A stretch of 64,000 nt of DNA from Argopecten irradians (Eukaryota; Mollusca; Bivalvia; Pectinida; Pectinidae), in NCBI RefSeq assembly GCF_041381155.1, contig NC_091143.1, forward strand, positions 28,831,331 through 28,895,330, written 5' to 3'. Positions 12,001 to 23,245 of this stretch are shown one piece after another. Numbering within the stretch: position 1 is the stretch's first letter; each line of letters starts with the position of its first letter. The notes beneath the pieces were generated by a model. It was not told the DNA's origin. It made no database searches and saw only the letters and a program-made list of their open reading frames with translations. The position numbers and the translations under genes are program-made.

Positions 12001-12840
12001 TGACGACCACCAGCGGCGAGTCGACCTCCCAGGAAATGTGTTATAGCTTTTTATTTTACTACCCTAAAACGTCATTTGAGGAAGGAGAATGTACAACTGT
12101 CATGGGACTACCGCTGCATTTAGTCAGAGATGACACGAAATTGATCGAAGGATGCCAGTTAAAATCTTTTCTCGGAAATCTGACAAATTTTGAGGATATG
12201 TTTAATAAGGTAAATAGATCACTTTGATTGTCCTTAGACACGCTAACATTAACATTTAAATTTATTTACTGTAAATAACGCTATTTTTGCGTACACAATA
12301 TTTCGCGTTATGTTAAACTTATTGGCAAGTGCATATAAATTCGCGTTCAAGAGGTTTCAATGCCAATATTGCAATCGTTAATAGATGGTGGTAGTAATTC
12401 TAATGATATTATATCTTTATTTAAGCGGTTTAGTTTTTATCATATGGTCGACGTTTCATTGCACATTTGGTGGAATTTGTAACTGTTATCTTAATTACAA
12501 ACCAAAGGTTTCAGAAGTCACATGCTTTTATCATTCCTGGCTCAGAAACATAAAACTTCGCAAATTGTACATTTTACTACTTGCAACATTTTTTTAAAAA
12601 TTTATATTTTGATTTCACCTTCAGCTTACAACGCGATGTGAACCTTTCTTCTGTCGAAAGGAGTGTAAAGAGTATTTGATGGAACTGGGACAAAATCCTT
12701 GTTTGCAGGGAAAAGTCAAAGCTTATGTTGACTATTTACTCAATACTAATGGCGCTACCAGTAAAATGGCGCTCTACCACTCCTGTGATACAGAGATAGC
12801 GCTGGAGGGTGTCGAACCCTGTACCTGTACAACTGCCTAA
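6078..12840 (+). CDS. Gene B: temptin-domain copper type II monooxygenase, complete, secreted form
   Basis: Nine coding exons join in frame to 544 residues: 6078-6287, 6995-7124, 7508-7606, 7740-7919, 9419-9591, 10140-10383, 11572-11668, 11924-12209, 12625-12840. All introns are GT-AG. Residues 1-20 are a signal peptide, with likely cleavage before YPSFQ. Residues ~21-130 form a temptin-like Cys domain with a Ca-site-like DSDGDGVSNGEELGDP. Monooxygenase N and C domains follow. The CuH ligands are H196, H197 (FVIHHIIVHGC) and H266 (MHWNNP). The CuM ligands are H341, H343 (NHMHYMG) and M416 (SQEMCYSF). The protein stops at EPCTCTTA, just before the hydrophobic anchor tail seen in A, C and D, so it is probably released. 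An AG at 6052-6053 upstream of the ATG suggests a 5' non-coding exon further left. Substrate is unknown. Confidence 0.9.
8379..9319. mobile_element. TIR element in gene B intron 4, with GC-rich internal repeats
   Basis: Ends read CAGCGGCGTAGC and GCTACGCCACTG, inverted with one mismatch. GTAGC flanks both sides as a 5-bp direct repeat (8374-8378 and 9320-9324). CAGNGGCGTAGC ends recall hAT-type elements, but an 8-bp duplication would be expected and is not seen, so the superfamily is uncertain. Near its left end, 8410-8505, are short repeats of GGGGCGAAGCCCC and GGTACGGGGTATGG, far richer in GC than the surroundings. No transposase frame survives. Confidence 0.7.
10424..10560 (+). mobile_element. 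SINE-like copy in gene B intron 6, orthologous to the one in gene A
   Basis: It matches 838-1014 in order (GTAGTGTTTAAGACACTC, then TCGGGGTTTCTC, then ATCGAAAGTGATATATATA) and occupies the same intron. It therefore predates the A/B duplication. More degenerate than the copy in A. Confidence 0.45.
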
Positions 12841-13780
12841 TTTAGAGTTTGTATATTGGTGAGATTCGCTGTAGTTACATATTTGTCAGATAAATGAATG
12901 CAAACCTCTTTCTTTTTCCATTGCTATTTTTACTCTCACAAAACATAGAGATTCAGTAAAGTGGAATAACCCGTTTATATTTAAGGTTAAATTATCTCTC
13001 CTTGACCATGTAATCTGCATGCACCCATATATCCGTTTTTCAATCAACTTTTACAAGTCGATCATTATGTTATAGGGGGTTACGTGTTTTAAAACTTTGT
13101 TGTCATAGTTTGGACACGGTTGTCTTGGTTGTTTCTGGAGAGGACGAAATGTTTAAAAAAAATCACCAAAATATTTTGCGACTGTTTAATACAGAATCAT
13201 AATATTACAAGAAGCTCGAAAAAATACCAAGATACTTGCCAGATATATTCTTGTTAGTTTAAATACCAAATTATATGGAAAGCATTCTTTGCTTTGGTCA
13301 CAAGTTAACAATGACACTTTATAGTGTTGTTGGTTTGAATTCTATAAAGATGATTCAAAACCATATTAAACGAAATATTTTTTTTCGATGTTTGTTACCA
13401 AAATTTAAACAGTACAAACGCCTCTTCTTGTACAAATTTTCCGCCTGTTGGCCATCCTCAGTTACAGAGTAACATAAACAAGCTATGTAAAGTTAATCTT
13501 GAACTTCTTGTTATCTTGAGTTTGTTACCATATTTTCTCCACTTCTGAAGGAAGTGTTACTTGAAAAATCGGTCGATAAAACAGTATATATTTAATTGCC
13601 TTTTATTACATATGGTTTTAATGTCTGTTGCTGTAAATTTCGTGTATATGTATACCTTTGACAGATCGTCTTCTACTATATCAGCCTCGATACTCCAGGG
13701 ATTATTATCACTGTCGTTATATCCACCCCTGGAATATGTCATATTAGAATGAAGACAGTTTAGGAAAACAAGAGGCCCAT
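12841..13780. other. Intergenic DNA downstream of gene B
   Basis: Similarity to the 3' region of gene A ends abruptly at the gene B stop codon, so this is a breakpoint. At about 13685-13740 is a fragment of the CCTCGATACTCCAGGG MITE family also seen at 33712, 40709, 45245 and 50270. I see nothing else. Confidence 0.55.
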
Positions 13781-13790
13781 GGGCCTTAAC

Positions 13791-15526
13791 GGTCACCTGA
13801 GTTAGAATATATAATTAAAGAAATAATGAAACAAATTAAAGACATATAAACACTATATGCTGGGCCTTGAAGTTGGTCAGTGATTTATAAATTTGACTTT
13901 TTAGACTATGAAGAGTATTTGCCTCCATCAAACCTGTGAATTTAGAGGTATTTTTTTTAAATTTTAATCATTTTGACCCTGTTTGGTCCTGCCCCTCTGG
14001 TCCCCCAGGGGGTCATCGAGGACGGATATGGATGTTAAAATGCTATATCTTAGGCTAATAATTCTAATCAAGTATGACTCATTTCCTACGAAAATTGGGC
14101 AAATAATGTTCACAAATATGTTTTTCCTATATAAACTAAAGTAAACTTGACCCCTCCCTAGGGGGTAAAGTGAGACCCCAAGGTCATATAATTCACAATT
14201 TTTATAAAACATTTTAAGACCTTTCCATCTATAATTATTTGATTCTACTATATCCAGAATTTTAGAAGATTTTTGAAGTTTTAGCCTATTTGACCCTTTT
14301 TTAGACCCGCCTCTATGCCCCCAGGGGGTCGGCCAGGACCAATGTGAATATGATATTTAAATGCTATCTCAGGCTTATAATTCTAACCAAGTTTGGCTCG
14401 TTTCCAATGAAAATTGAGCAAAACATGCTCATAAATGTGTTTTTCCTAAATAAACAATAGTAAACTTGACCCCCTCCCCAAGGGGAAACAGGAGACCCCA
14501 GGATCATATAATTTACAATTTTTATAAACAAACTTTAAGACCTTTTCATCTATAAAGTGTATTTTTTTATACCATTTCCAGAATTTTAAAAGAATATTTT
14601 TGAAGTTTTAGCCTATTTGACCTTTTTTGGCCCCGCCCCACTGCCCCCAGGGGGTCGGCCTGGACCAATATGGATATGATATTAAAATGCTATCTCAGGC
14701 TAATAATTCTAACCAAGTTTGACTCATTTCCAATGAAAATTGAGCAAAACATGCTCATAAATGTTTTTTCCCTATATAAACTATAGTAAACTTGACCCCC
14801 TCCCCAGGGGGAAACGTGAGACCCCAGGGTCATATAATTCACAATTTTTGTAAAGGACCTTCAGACCTTTCTATTTATGAAAAGTATTTGATTCTACCAT
14901 TTCCAGAACTTCAGAAGAAGATTTTTGAAGTTTTAGCCTATTTGACCCCTTTTGACCCCGCCCCTAAGGCCCCTGGGGGTCAGTCATAGAAAATTTGTTA
15001 ATAGGATTAAATGGCCATCTCATACTGATAATTCTGACAACATTTGACTCATTTCCTATTACAAATGACCAAATAATGCGCAAAAATGTGTTTTCCCAAT
15101 ATAAACTATAGTAAACTTAACCCCCTCCCCAGGGGGAAACTTGAGACCCCAGGGTCATATAATTCACAATTTTTGTAAAGGACCTTAAGACCTTTCTATC
15201 TATGAAGAGTATTTGATTCTACCACATCTGTGAGTAGAGAAGAAGATTTTTGAAATTTTACTCAATTTTACCCCTTTTGGCCCCTCCCACAGCCCCCTGG
15301 GGGTGGGGACCATATAATTCACAATTTTGATTGGCCTTATGCCTTAGAAGGTTTGTGCAAAATTTCATTGAAATTGCTTCAGCAGTTTTGGAGAAGAAGT
15401 CGAAAATGTAAATTGTTTACGGACATACGACGGACGACGGACGACGCCCGACGCACGACGGACGACGGACGACGACGGACAAAAGGCGATTAGAATAGGT
15501 CACTTGAGACTTCGTCTCAGGTGACC
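13791..15526. mobile_element. Non-autonomous element with four ~325-bp internal units and terminal hairpin
   Basis: Begins GGTCACCTGAG (13791-13801) and ends CTCAGGTGACC (15516-15526), an exact inverted repeat. Inside are four tandem units starting at 14146, 14465, 14791 and 15116. Each carries CTTGACCCCCTCCCCAGG, then TCATATAATTCACAATTTT, then a TTTGACC..CCGCCCC..CCAGGGGGTC stretch. A (GGACGAC)n tract at about 15420-15480 precedes a hairpin at 15498-15527 made from AGGTCACTTGAGAC and GTCTCAGGTGACCT. No coding frame. Sequences with this kind of end are, from memory, common in bivalve genomes. A truncated 3' end of a relative lies at 25665-25738. Confidence 0.75.
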
Positions 15527-15527
15527 T

Positions 15528-16190
15528 AAAAACTTGTCCAAGCACATGTCTGCAGATACTTTTTTAAAGATGCGCAACTACAAATCCACACAATGCACAT
15601 CAAAGGACCTTACTACCTGCCCATTTGTTGTTGCACACCGACTGACAGTTCATATAATGATGGAGTCTGATATAATTCTACAAAAGGACAAATACAGTAC
15701 ATAGTCTGTTTTTTTCATCAAAACTCTTGTTCATTATGTTATTCGATAATTAACAGATACTCCATTTTTCAATACTGATGTATTCGTATTTGAATAGCTA
15801 CAGTAATAATGTAACCGATATCTTTGATTATGCGTGTGCGTGAAAAATATCAAAACATTTTTTGTATTGAATTTCTCTAATGATTCATAAAAACTGTTTT
15901 CTGACCTCAGACGTTGTCTAAATGCGTAGATATGTCACATTTTCATGTTTTTACAGTTAAGAGGCGACTTACTAAGAACCTGACTAATTACAGGGGTCCT
16001 TTGAACATGACTTAGATCGTGAAACCTCCAGATTGAATTAATATTTTTCTACACCACCATATGTTATATAGAGTACAGTATAACTTGTAGAATCCGGCAT
16101 ATTTGTCTCAATTAATATTGATAGGAACCTTTATAGTCCGGAAATATAACTAAACGGGCCAAATATGCTGGTCCCGGCGACATCCAGTTT
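15528..16190. other. Intergenic, no gene seen
   Basis: AT-rich sequence without a plausible exon. From about 16195 it becomes similar to 28865-29110, the 3' flank of gene C, marking the edge of the duplicated E/C block. Confidence 0.5.
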
Positions 16191-17327
16191 AGACAAGCTG
16201 GGTGACAACAAGTCAGGACATGATAAAAGGCAACATACAATTTAGCTGATTTTAATAGAAAAAAACCTTCATATTTTTATGACGAAACACAGATTAAAAA
16301 TATTGAAAATAATGATACAAAAATAGATTCTGTGGAAAGTTGTACAACGGGTGAAAATGGGATTCATTAAGAACGGAACGTTTGTACAGTATTTTTGTAA
16401 AAATATGTAAATATTATATAAAACGAAAACTTATGCTCAATTCAGAATCTGAACACGTCATGCTTATGACAACACTGCAGTGTAGAAGAGGGTCATTCCA
16501 GGGCTGTCCGTGTGATCACTTCTCTTCGAAAGGTTGTTCCAGTGTATCTACAGTTAATAGTTACAGTTAGTCGTTATCTGTAGTTTGCATTTGTACACTA
16601 AAGATAGATATGTCATTGCGGGTAGGTATCGATTGCTTCGTCAGACTAGTATGAGTTTACAAGCATAACGTCATACTTTTCAGAGAAAATCGATGTACTT
16701 TTCACACAGAAACTAATGACATCACACTATCTAGCTTCCCTCAAGGACAGATAACTCCGTTATAAATCTTATTGAAATTGTTATCAAATTGGCTCCGTAA
16801 TATGCAAGGACGAAATAGTGAAATATTTCGGAAGTTAATTTGAACTCTAGCTTTACAACATGTTGGCACACAATGAACGTTATTAGCTGCATGGAGGCGT
16901 ATTTGTATTCATTGGGTCCTATTTTGAATCCAGCATTTTCATTGTGACAAAAGCCCGGGAGCCAGTTTTGTTGCGTTCATTCATTGTTGATTAGAGTCAG
17001 AAATTAGTTCCATAGTCTCTAGATTATAATTTTATTACCTTTTCACATTTAAATAATCAAACTGTGTAAATTTGCGTAGTTTGCAAACAAAATTTATTTC
17101 ATAACATAATGAAGTTAAAAGATAGTTACATCAATGCTTAAAATTAATTTTTCAGACTAATTGATCACATAAAATACGTTTAGACCTACAATTCCATTTG
17201 ATTTCCAATGGACTATTTTTTTCTAAATCAACACTCGTCATAGTAATAGTAGTATAAAGAAAAAGTATCTGCCAATTATAAAGTCGAATTTAGTATGAAA
17301 ACAAATAAAAATAATCATATGTCTGTG

Positions 17328-17577
17328 CAATCTGATTAAAACCAGCTCTTCAATACGCTTACGCTATGAAGATCTGAGAAAACCCGATAGGAGGTCACGT
17401 CCAGGTGACCTTTTGCAACGGAATATTCAAAAGTGGTATTAGCCAATCAAATTGCAGCTAACAAACGAGACGTCGATTTAGTTTCAAAATGGCGACTGAC
17501 GAGGCGATTGAAAGTGTGTTACGGTTGTTCGAAGTATATGGCGTAAGCGCATTGAAGAGCTGGTTTTAATCAGATTG
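17328..17577. mobile_element. 250-bp MITE with 37-bp inverted repeats, in intron 4 of pseudogene E
   Basis: The left end CAATCTGATTAAAACCAGCT and the matching right end (17541-17577) are inverted over about 37 bp. The core contains AAAATGGCGACTGACGAGG, which opens a 26-codon frame (MATDEAIESVLRLFEVYG...) ending inside the right repeat. That could be a leftover of a parent element's ORF start. Gene C lacks it at this position, so it inserted after the E/C duplication or was lost from C. Confidence 0.8.
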
Positions 17578-17647
17578 ATTTCTGTGGTGATCATTTGTTT
17601 TAATTCCACTCGTCATTTCAACGTCATACTTGGTTAGTTAGGTTGAT

Positions 17648-17765
17648 TTATCAGGTCAACGTCCTATTAACAGCCAAGGACGTTTTCCCGTGTATATGGT
17701 GTCTTGGGTGCATGAAGTGCGAGGTGCGTGGTCTGGGAAACTGCGGTATATTTGTGTTGTATCTT
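17648..17765 (-). mobile_element. SINE 3' tail fragment in intron 4 of E (shared with gene C)
   Basis: The reverse strand carries GGCTGTTAATAGGACGTTG, the same tail as the SINE at 18680-18901. Gene C has the same insertion in the same intron at 34650-34770, so it predates the E/C duplication. Confidence 0.6.
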
Positions 17766-18092
17766 GTATAGTGCTACACAATGTCTAAATAATTCAAATG
17801 AAAGTCCGATGAATACTAACCGTCATTGGGACATCCGTTGACTATAATATGTTGCATGAAAAACACATTGTCAATTAGTCCTCTGTCTGCGATCACGTGA
17901 TTTCTGACAGGTGTGGAATATATTCTTTTCTGAACACTTGGAATCACTCATTGGTTCACAAAAACCTGCAATTGAACACAACATCAGACTATACGTTATT
18001 GTCACGTAAAGGTTAATGACATAAACACAAATACTAATATTGATTTGATTTATAATAAATCATTACGTCGTTAATATAACGAAACATGGCTC

Positions 18093-18262
18093 AGTTTCAC
18101 GAATATTTAAATAATTTTTTAACTTAACTTTTCCATAGCATTATAGATTTTAAGGAAGTTTCCTTAATTTAAGATCGTTTCCTTAACTTCAGTAATGTTT
18201 CCTTATAGGGAATTTTAAGTTAAGGAATTTCTTAAAGTCACAAAATGTTCGTAAAACTGGAC
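18093..18262. mobile_element. Palindromic MITE, CAGTTTCACGAA family
   Basis: Starts CAGTTTCACGAAT and ends ATGTTCGTAAAACTGG, with inner pairing between TTAACTTAA and TTAAGTTAAGG stretches. It is in intron 2 of pseudogene E. Gene C has a copy in the same intron (36283-36430), and an independent copy is at 29209-29397. Confidence 0.65.
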
Positions 18263-18679
18263 GCAGGTTAGATCAGAAATATTGAAGTAATTTTTGTAAA
18301 TGTTAACACAAAATCAAATAAAAACCTACCTGGGTGACCTTTTGAATTATTGGTGGGAGTAGACCCCGGAGTCCATACACAAGTAGGATCGCCAAGCTCC
18401 TCACCATTAGACATACCGTCACCATCAGAGTCCTTCTGACAAATAGTGGCGTTCCATACCTAACACTGTAATCAAGAAAGATGCAGTTGGAATATGAATA
18501 TATTGAAAAGTAGTTTAAACCTTGGTCATTGATCTCATATAATGTAACAATGTTTTTCATAAAAATATTACGTCTCAGAAAGTAATTTTTCGATAAAATA
18601 TTTTGATTTTTTTTTTGCTTTTGTTTAATAAATCCAATTTACGACCAAACCCCCCTTAGTAGTTACGTATGATTAAGGA

Positions 18680-18901
18680 AGGGGCCGCGGTGGCCGAGTG
18701 GTTAAGATGTCCCGACATATTACCACAAGCCCTCCACCTCTGGGATGCGGGTTCGAATCCCATGTGGGGCAGTTGCCAGGTACTGACCGCTGGTCGGTGG
18801 TTTTTCTCCGGGTACTCCGGCTTTCCCCCACCAACAAACCTGGCACGTCCTTATATGACCCTGGCTGTTAATAGGACGTAAAAATAAATAAACTAAAAAA
18901 A
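18680..18901 (+). mobile_element. tRNA-derived SINE with intact 13-bp target site duplication
   Basis: The head resembles a tRNA with a long variable arm: A box TGGCCGAGTGG and B box GGGTTCGAATCCC. A conserved central part follows (GGTACTGACCGCTGGTCGG ... TTTCTCCGGGTACTCC) and a tail ending CTGTTAATAGGACG plus an A-rich end. GTATGATTAAGGA flanks it exactly on both sides (18667-18679 and 18902-18914). It resembles molluscan V-SINE-like families such as RUDI; that assignment is from memory. Gene C has the same intron without this element (near 36850-36875), so it inserted into E after duplication. It is not a functional tRNA gene. Confidence 0.88.
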
Positions 18902-20974
18902 GTATGATTAAGGACCATCTGCTTAATTAAAAAGACCACTTTTATCAGGCTCCCTAAAAGTCAAGTTCAACACAACATATTAACATTTTCACAGTAGTCC
19001 CACTATAGTACATTACCAAACGCAGTTGGCGTTCATCAGTCTATATTTACATTTTCACTACAGACTTATTATATAACCTTACCAAGCGTATTTTGCATTC
19101 GTTAGTCTATGAACGTTCATCCGCTTATTATGACGTCAAGTGATCACGGAAGATGGTTATTCAAGTGGCTGTTTCGTCTTTGACGACAATGAGTTCTTTA
19201 TTTATTATAGATGCAAAGTCTCTCGATAATTCATCGTTTAATTGTTATAAAATGTAAATACAAGCAATGAAATGTATTAAGTTGGCAATTATGGGAGTAT
19301 GAATGCCAAATGGAGAGCGGCAAATTTAAATTGACCCGAGTGTACACTTGGGTATACAGACAGTTTTTTCTTTGTCCCTTGAATGGTCTTCGATAGACAG
19401 GCAAAGGTTTGACTGTACAGGTTTATTGGAGCTACATACCATGCCGTTGTTGTAGAAATCTAATCCAAATGTGTTCCTAGCCCAGTCTCCTCCAATGGCT
19501 TCGTGTCCGACTCCTTGCTATACTGTTACACCATCGCAGGGATCTAGCACTTTATCCCATTAGGGATTCGATTTTGGAAACGTGAATATCCATAGGTCTG
19601 CCATGGGGAGATAGCAAATAACACCAGCAAGCACAACATTGTCGTTGTCGAGATACCAAAATAATGTGTCTGCAATGTAATGATATTAAAGAATAATTTT
19701 AATGGACATAATTCAGAATTTGGTGAACTAAGGAAATAAGTGCTTTCAAATTTGAAGACATAAAAATTAGCAGATTATTGCCTTCTGAAAACAATGGATT
19801 TTCTATTTCTTTGTCTTTTGTGCTCTCTTTTAAGGTTTTCATTCGTAAAATGCTTACGCATAGATAGCATAGGTCTCGTTATGCTTAATATACAGTAAAG
19901 GTGATGCAGACCGTCCGACTATACATTCTTATAGAAATACAAATTTAGTAGCACGTTACAGAAGAACGGTCTCATCCCGGCGTTATATCTTATTAAGCTG
20001 AAAGCTCCGGTTTCAAACTACGCATAAAGAATTACACATCAATTATTGTCCAAAATTGGCACATCCTATATGGGGTATTTCATTGAAGTTACAAACATTA
20101 ATTAGAAATAAATAAACCGAACAAAAATCTGTTCAATATTAGATGTTTGCATTCCTTTTAAAGTTCGCCTCGACCGCAAATGCTAGCTTTACTTGTTGAC
20201 TCAATGGCGCAAATTCAGGCAAAATTATTGAAAAAAGAGTTTACATCGGCATTTGGTAGAAATCTTCAACCTCAAGTAGATCGAAAGAAAATGCATTTTG
20301 GGGCCAAAAATTTTGATATATTGTAAATGTTTTTAATGTAATTACCACATTTTTCACATGCATGAATAAGCGCAGAAATAGGACAAATATCATATTAAGA
20401 TTCAAAATAGTTTGCATATTAATAATATATATAAATACTTTTGTACAGGTATAATATAACCATATTAAGATTTCTATGGAATGCGTTTTAAATCGTATAA
20501 ATATTATGGTGTGCTACCTTTGCAGTCGATCATGACTTTTCTATAATAAATGACGAATCTGTAAAGTAGCAGTGACCGTCTCCTATATTTGGTGCAGGAA
20601 ATCTAGATCTATTTTTTATTCAAATTGAACGAATTTACAGTTATAGCATAAAAGCATATTTGAAAAAAACCCACTAATGCATGACCTGTAGTATGGCCCT
20701 AAATGACCTCAGTTGTCGATGGGCCGTAAAACTCAGACAGACAGACAAACAAACAGATATAAACATAGGCAGTTGCAATATTGCTCCCTGCTTATCACAT
20801 TGATATTCAAAACCGTAATGTACTTCGGATGACCATAACAATATATCAGTAACTACTGTGGCGTAATTTGTTTGAAATTATATACCTGTATATTCATATT
20901 GTATTATGTTCTCCGGATCCCAGTCGCTTTAGTGTATTCCAAGTACAAAGAGTGACACATACCATCGTATGACC

Positions 20975-21054
20975 TCAATCTCTCCCAGGGTCCATTGCGA
21001 TTTTCACATTCATGGTTGAAAATGTGGGAACTGCAATGCACCCTGGGAGAGATT
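20975..21054. repeat. 80-bp foldback repeat
   Basis: CAATCTCTCCCAGGGTCCAT and ATGCACCCTGGGAGAGATTG are inverted repeats, continuing inward through TTTTCACATT and AAAATGTGGG around a short loop. Probably a MITE. The matching upstream region of gene C lacks it. Confidence 0.75.
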
Positions 21055-21451
21055 GATCACATGTCATTTGGTAAGGAAAAAGCATCAACATTATGAATGA
21101 AAACATATTTCATTGAAACCAAATAAAAGAATTGGACACGGATGTTCACAACTCAGTAAGACCACTTCTTGATACATTTTAATAACATAACGAGACACTA
21201 GCAGATCCAGAAACATCTGACTAATACATTGTTATGTGTATATATAATATTTCTATGGAAAAGTCATACAGATATTGTATGAAAGATAACCGAGAAATTA
21301 GAATTTGAAAAAAAACCACATTGTATTTGTATGAATGTGTGTGTGATTGTTGATGTTAAGTCTACAAGTATATATCCAAATACATCATATACAGTGTATG
21401 TAAACTATAGCGCATTTTGTGTCACTGACTGTTAAAACGATAATTCCCGTA

Positions 21452-21551
21452 TTAAACGTTTGTTTGTTTGTTTGATTAATTTAACGTCCTCCTATTAACA
21501 GTTAAGGTCATGTAAGGACGGCCTCCCATGCATGCAGTGTGTAGCGCGTGC
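21452..21551 (-). mobile_element. Truncated SINE, minus orientation, with 10-bp target duplication
   Basis: Begins with a (TTTG)n tail followed by AACGTCCTCCTATTAACAG, the reverse complement of the SINE tail at 18841-18890. AATTCCCGTA flanks it at 21442-21451 and 21552-21561. The upstream region of gene C (about 40425-40445) has a single uninterrupted version of this site, so the insertion followed the E/C duplication. Confidence 0.75.
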
Positions 21552-21561
21552 AATTCCCGTA

Positions 21562-22453
21562 AATACCGTTTTAAAAACAAACGAGTCCCCATCGCACAAA
21601 TAGCATACTCATAATATATCGAGGGCCAATAAATCTGGGGACTGGTAGGTAGACAAGTAAAGAAACGAACACATACATGTCAGAGGGTCACTTATATGCT
21701 GTTATACATTATATAAAGTTCATTTATATGATATAGACTTTAACTATATCCAATATGGGTATTTCGGTACACACTATAGTGAAGCCTCATTCTGGTACTC
21801 GCCCGACTAGCAGCCACAGCAATCTCCATCATCTGTCTTACCGGCCAAACATGATAACATAACATGGTGTCAGAAGATTCAACTACCACGATGATGTGCG
21901 ATAGGACTGTTACCATGAGCTAAATTCATATTAGACATTTCAACCAACTGATCGGATGTGAGAATGAGCAGTGAATGTGAACTCTAACGGGGGTCGTCTC
22001 AAAACATTATTTGTTATTCGTATGATTTTATGAGTTTATATTCACAACCCATTAGCACAACACATGTACAAAAACAGCAGATCGTCATAAAAGACGAGAT
22101 TAGCGGTTCCGCAAATGTATACGTTGACGCGGTTACTAAACGGAAAACTAAGAACCCCAATAAAGCTATTGTGAGTACAAACAGTAATCAGCGTAGACAT
22201 ACACCAGTAAATCGCGGTGAGTCTACTCGCTTAAACCTTGTAAAGTTTTGGTGGGAAAACGACAAAATCGCCATTTTTCAAAGGCCTATATCTCCGCTAT
22301 TTTAGATTAGATGACCTTTAAACTGGTCATTATATATTTCTGAGAGCATGTTCTTTCATATCCAATTTCAAAATCTTTTCTGTTGTAATTTTTTGTCTTT
22401 TGCTGACCCCGTAACGAGCTCTTGACCTTGACTTAATCTCTGATAACATGTAA
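21562..22453. other. End of the E/C duplicated block and unassigned sequence
   Basis: From 21562 to about 21660 the sequence still matches 40440-40555 upstream of gene C. Beyond that I see no further similarity. A 91-codon frame at 22030-22305 has no recognisable domain and no splice or repeat support, so I do not call it a gene. Confidence 0.5.
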
Positions 22454-23245
22454 TGAGAAAAACAACCGCTATGTTAGAATCTACCTGAATAAAGTCATGA
22501 GCGTTTTAAATGTTCATTCAAAAAAGTCGTTTGAGACGTCCGTTACCTTGACCTTGAACGTTATCGTACAAGATCGAACGTGTATGTTTCATGAAACCAT
22601 TTAAGTACATAATGTGTCCAAAGTTGAGCTTCGGACCTTGTTCAGAAAAGACAGGAAAGTGGAAAGAAGACAGACGATCACTTTCATACGTTGTTCCTTC
22701 GCTTGAATGAACGTTCATTCGATTGAATGAACGAACGAAAGAAAGAAATAACTAACGAACGCACAAAAGAAAAATGAGCAAACAATGAACGAACGAAATA
22801 AAGACGATCGGACAAAAAAAATCATGATTATATATTCACCTGCACATAGGTATCCACGTGTCCTTCCTTCTATCTGTCTGTTAATCATTCTATATACACG
22901 CCCTTACGGACAAACAGGATGACGCGCATACTTTCAGATAGATTCCATTAAGTGAGACAAATGAAACAAATAGGCGACCAAACAAATGGACAGACGGACA
23001 GAAGGATGGATGGATGGAAGGATGTACAGGCAGCCACGCACGATATAATCATCACAGTTTGCACACAAGGACAAAGGAACAGTGCTGAAAAAGGAGAAAG
23101 TTATAATAACGATGAAATTATACACATTGGTAACAAAGTAATAAAATACCTAGGATATTTTATTTTTTGTCTGCTTTAAAGGTATCTTAATTCTTAATTA
23201 TGGCTTCACCTCCATGCATGTCACGTGCACTTAGACCTTACGTCG
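22454..23245 (+). repeat. ~0.79-kb dispersed repeat, copy 1
   Basis: Begins GAGAAAAACAACCGCTATG and runs through a (GAAC)n/(GAAA)n tract (22705-22800), a (GGAT)n/(GACA)n tract (22985-23030) and ends near CATGCATGTCACGTG. Copy 2 at 27518-28263 is closely similar throughout in the same orientation. A partial third copy is at 25740-26095. The identity of the family is unknown; no intact frame. Confidence 0.8.

Larger units (their letters stand above)
16480..19639 (-). pseudogene. Locus E: decayed temptin/copper monooxygenase pseudogene, paralogue of gene C
   Basis: Remnants in gene order on the minus strand. Exon 1 is 19440-19639, where a lost G shifts the frame at about the 30th codon and a conserved Trp codon is TAG. 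Exon 2 is 18330-18459, intact, 130 nt, with DSDGDGMSNGEELGDP. The 5' half of exon 3 is fused directly to the 3' half of exon 4 at 17821-17965 (junction about 17900). A piece of exon 5 is at 16887-16970 with its donor GT changed to CT. The first 68 nt of exon 6 are at 16480-16547. Exons 7-9 are missing; the sequence left of 16480 matches the 3' flank of gene C, so one deletion removed them. The acceptor before the ATG also reads CG where gene C has AG. Introns are clearly related to those of gene C. It cannot encode an enzyme. Confidence 0.88.

Noticed and set aside
18683-18775. Functional tRNA gene
   Set aside because: A and B boxes are present, but the head leads into a SINE body with a tail and a target duplication.
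22030-22305. 91-codon frame as a gene
   Set aside because: No domain, no signal, no repeat or paralogue support.
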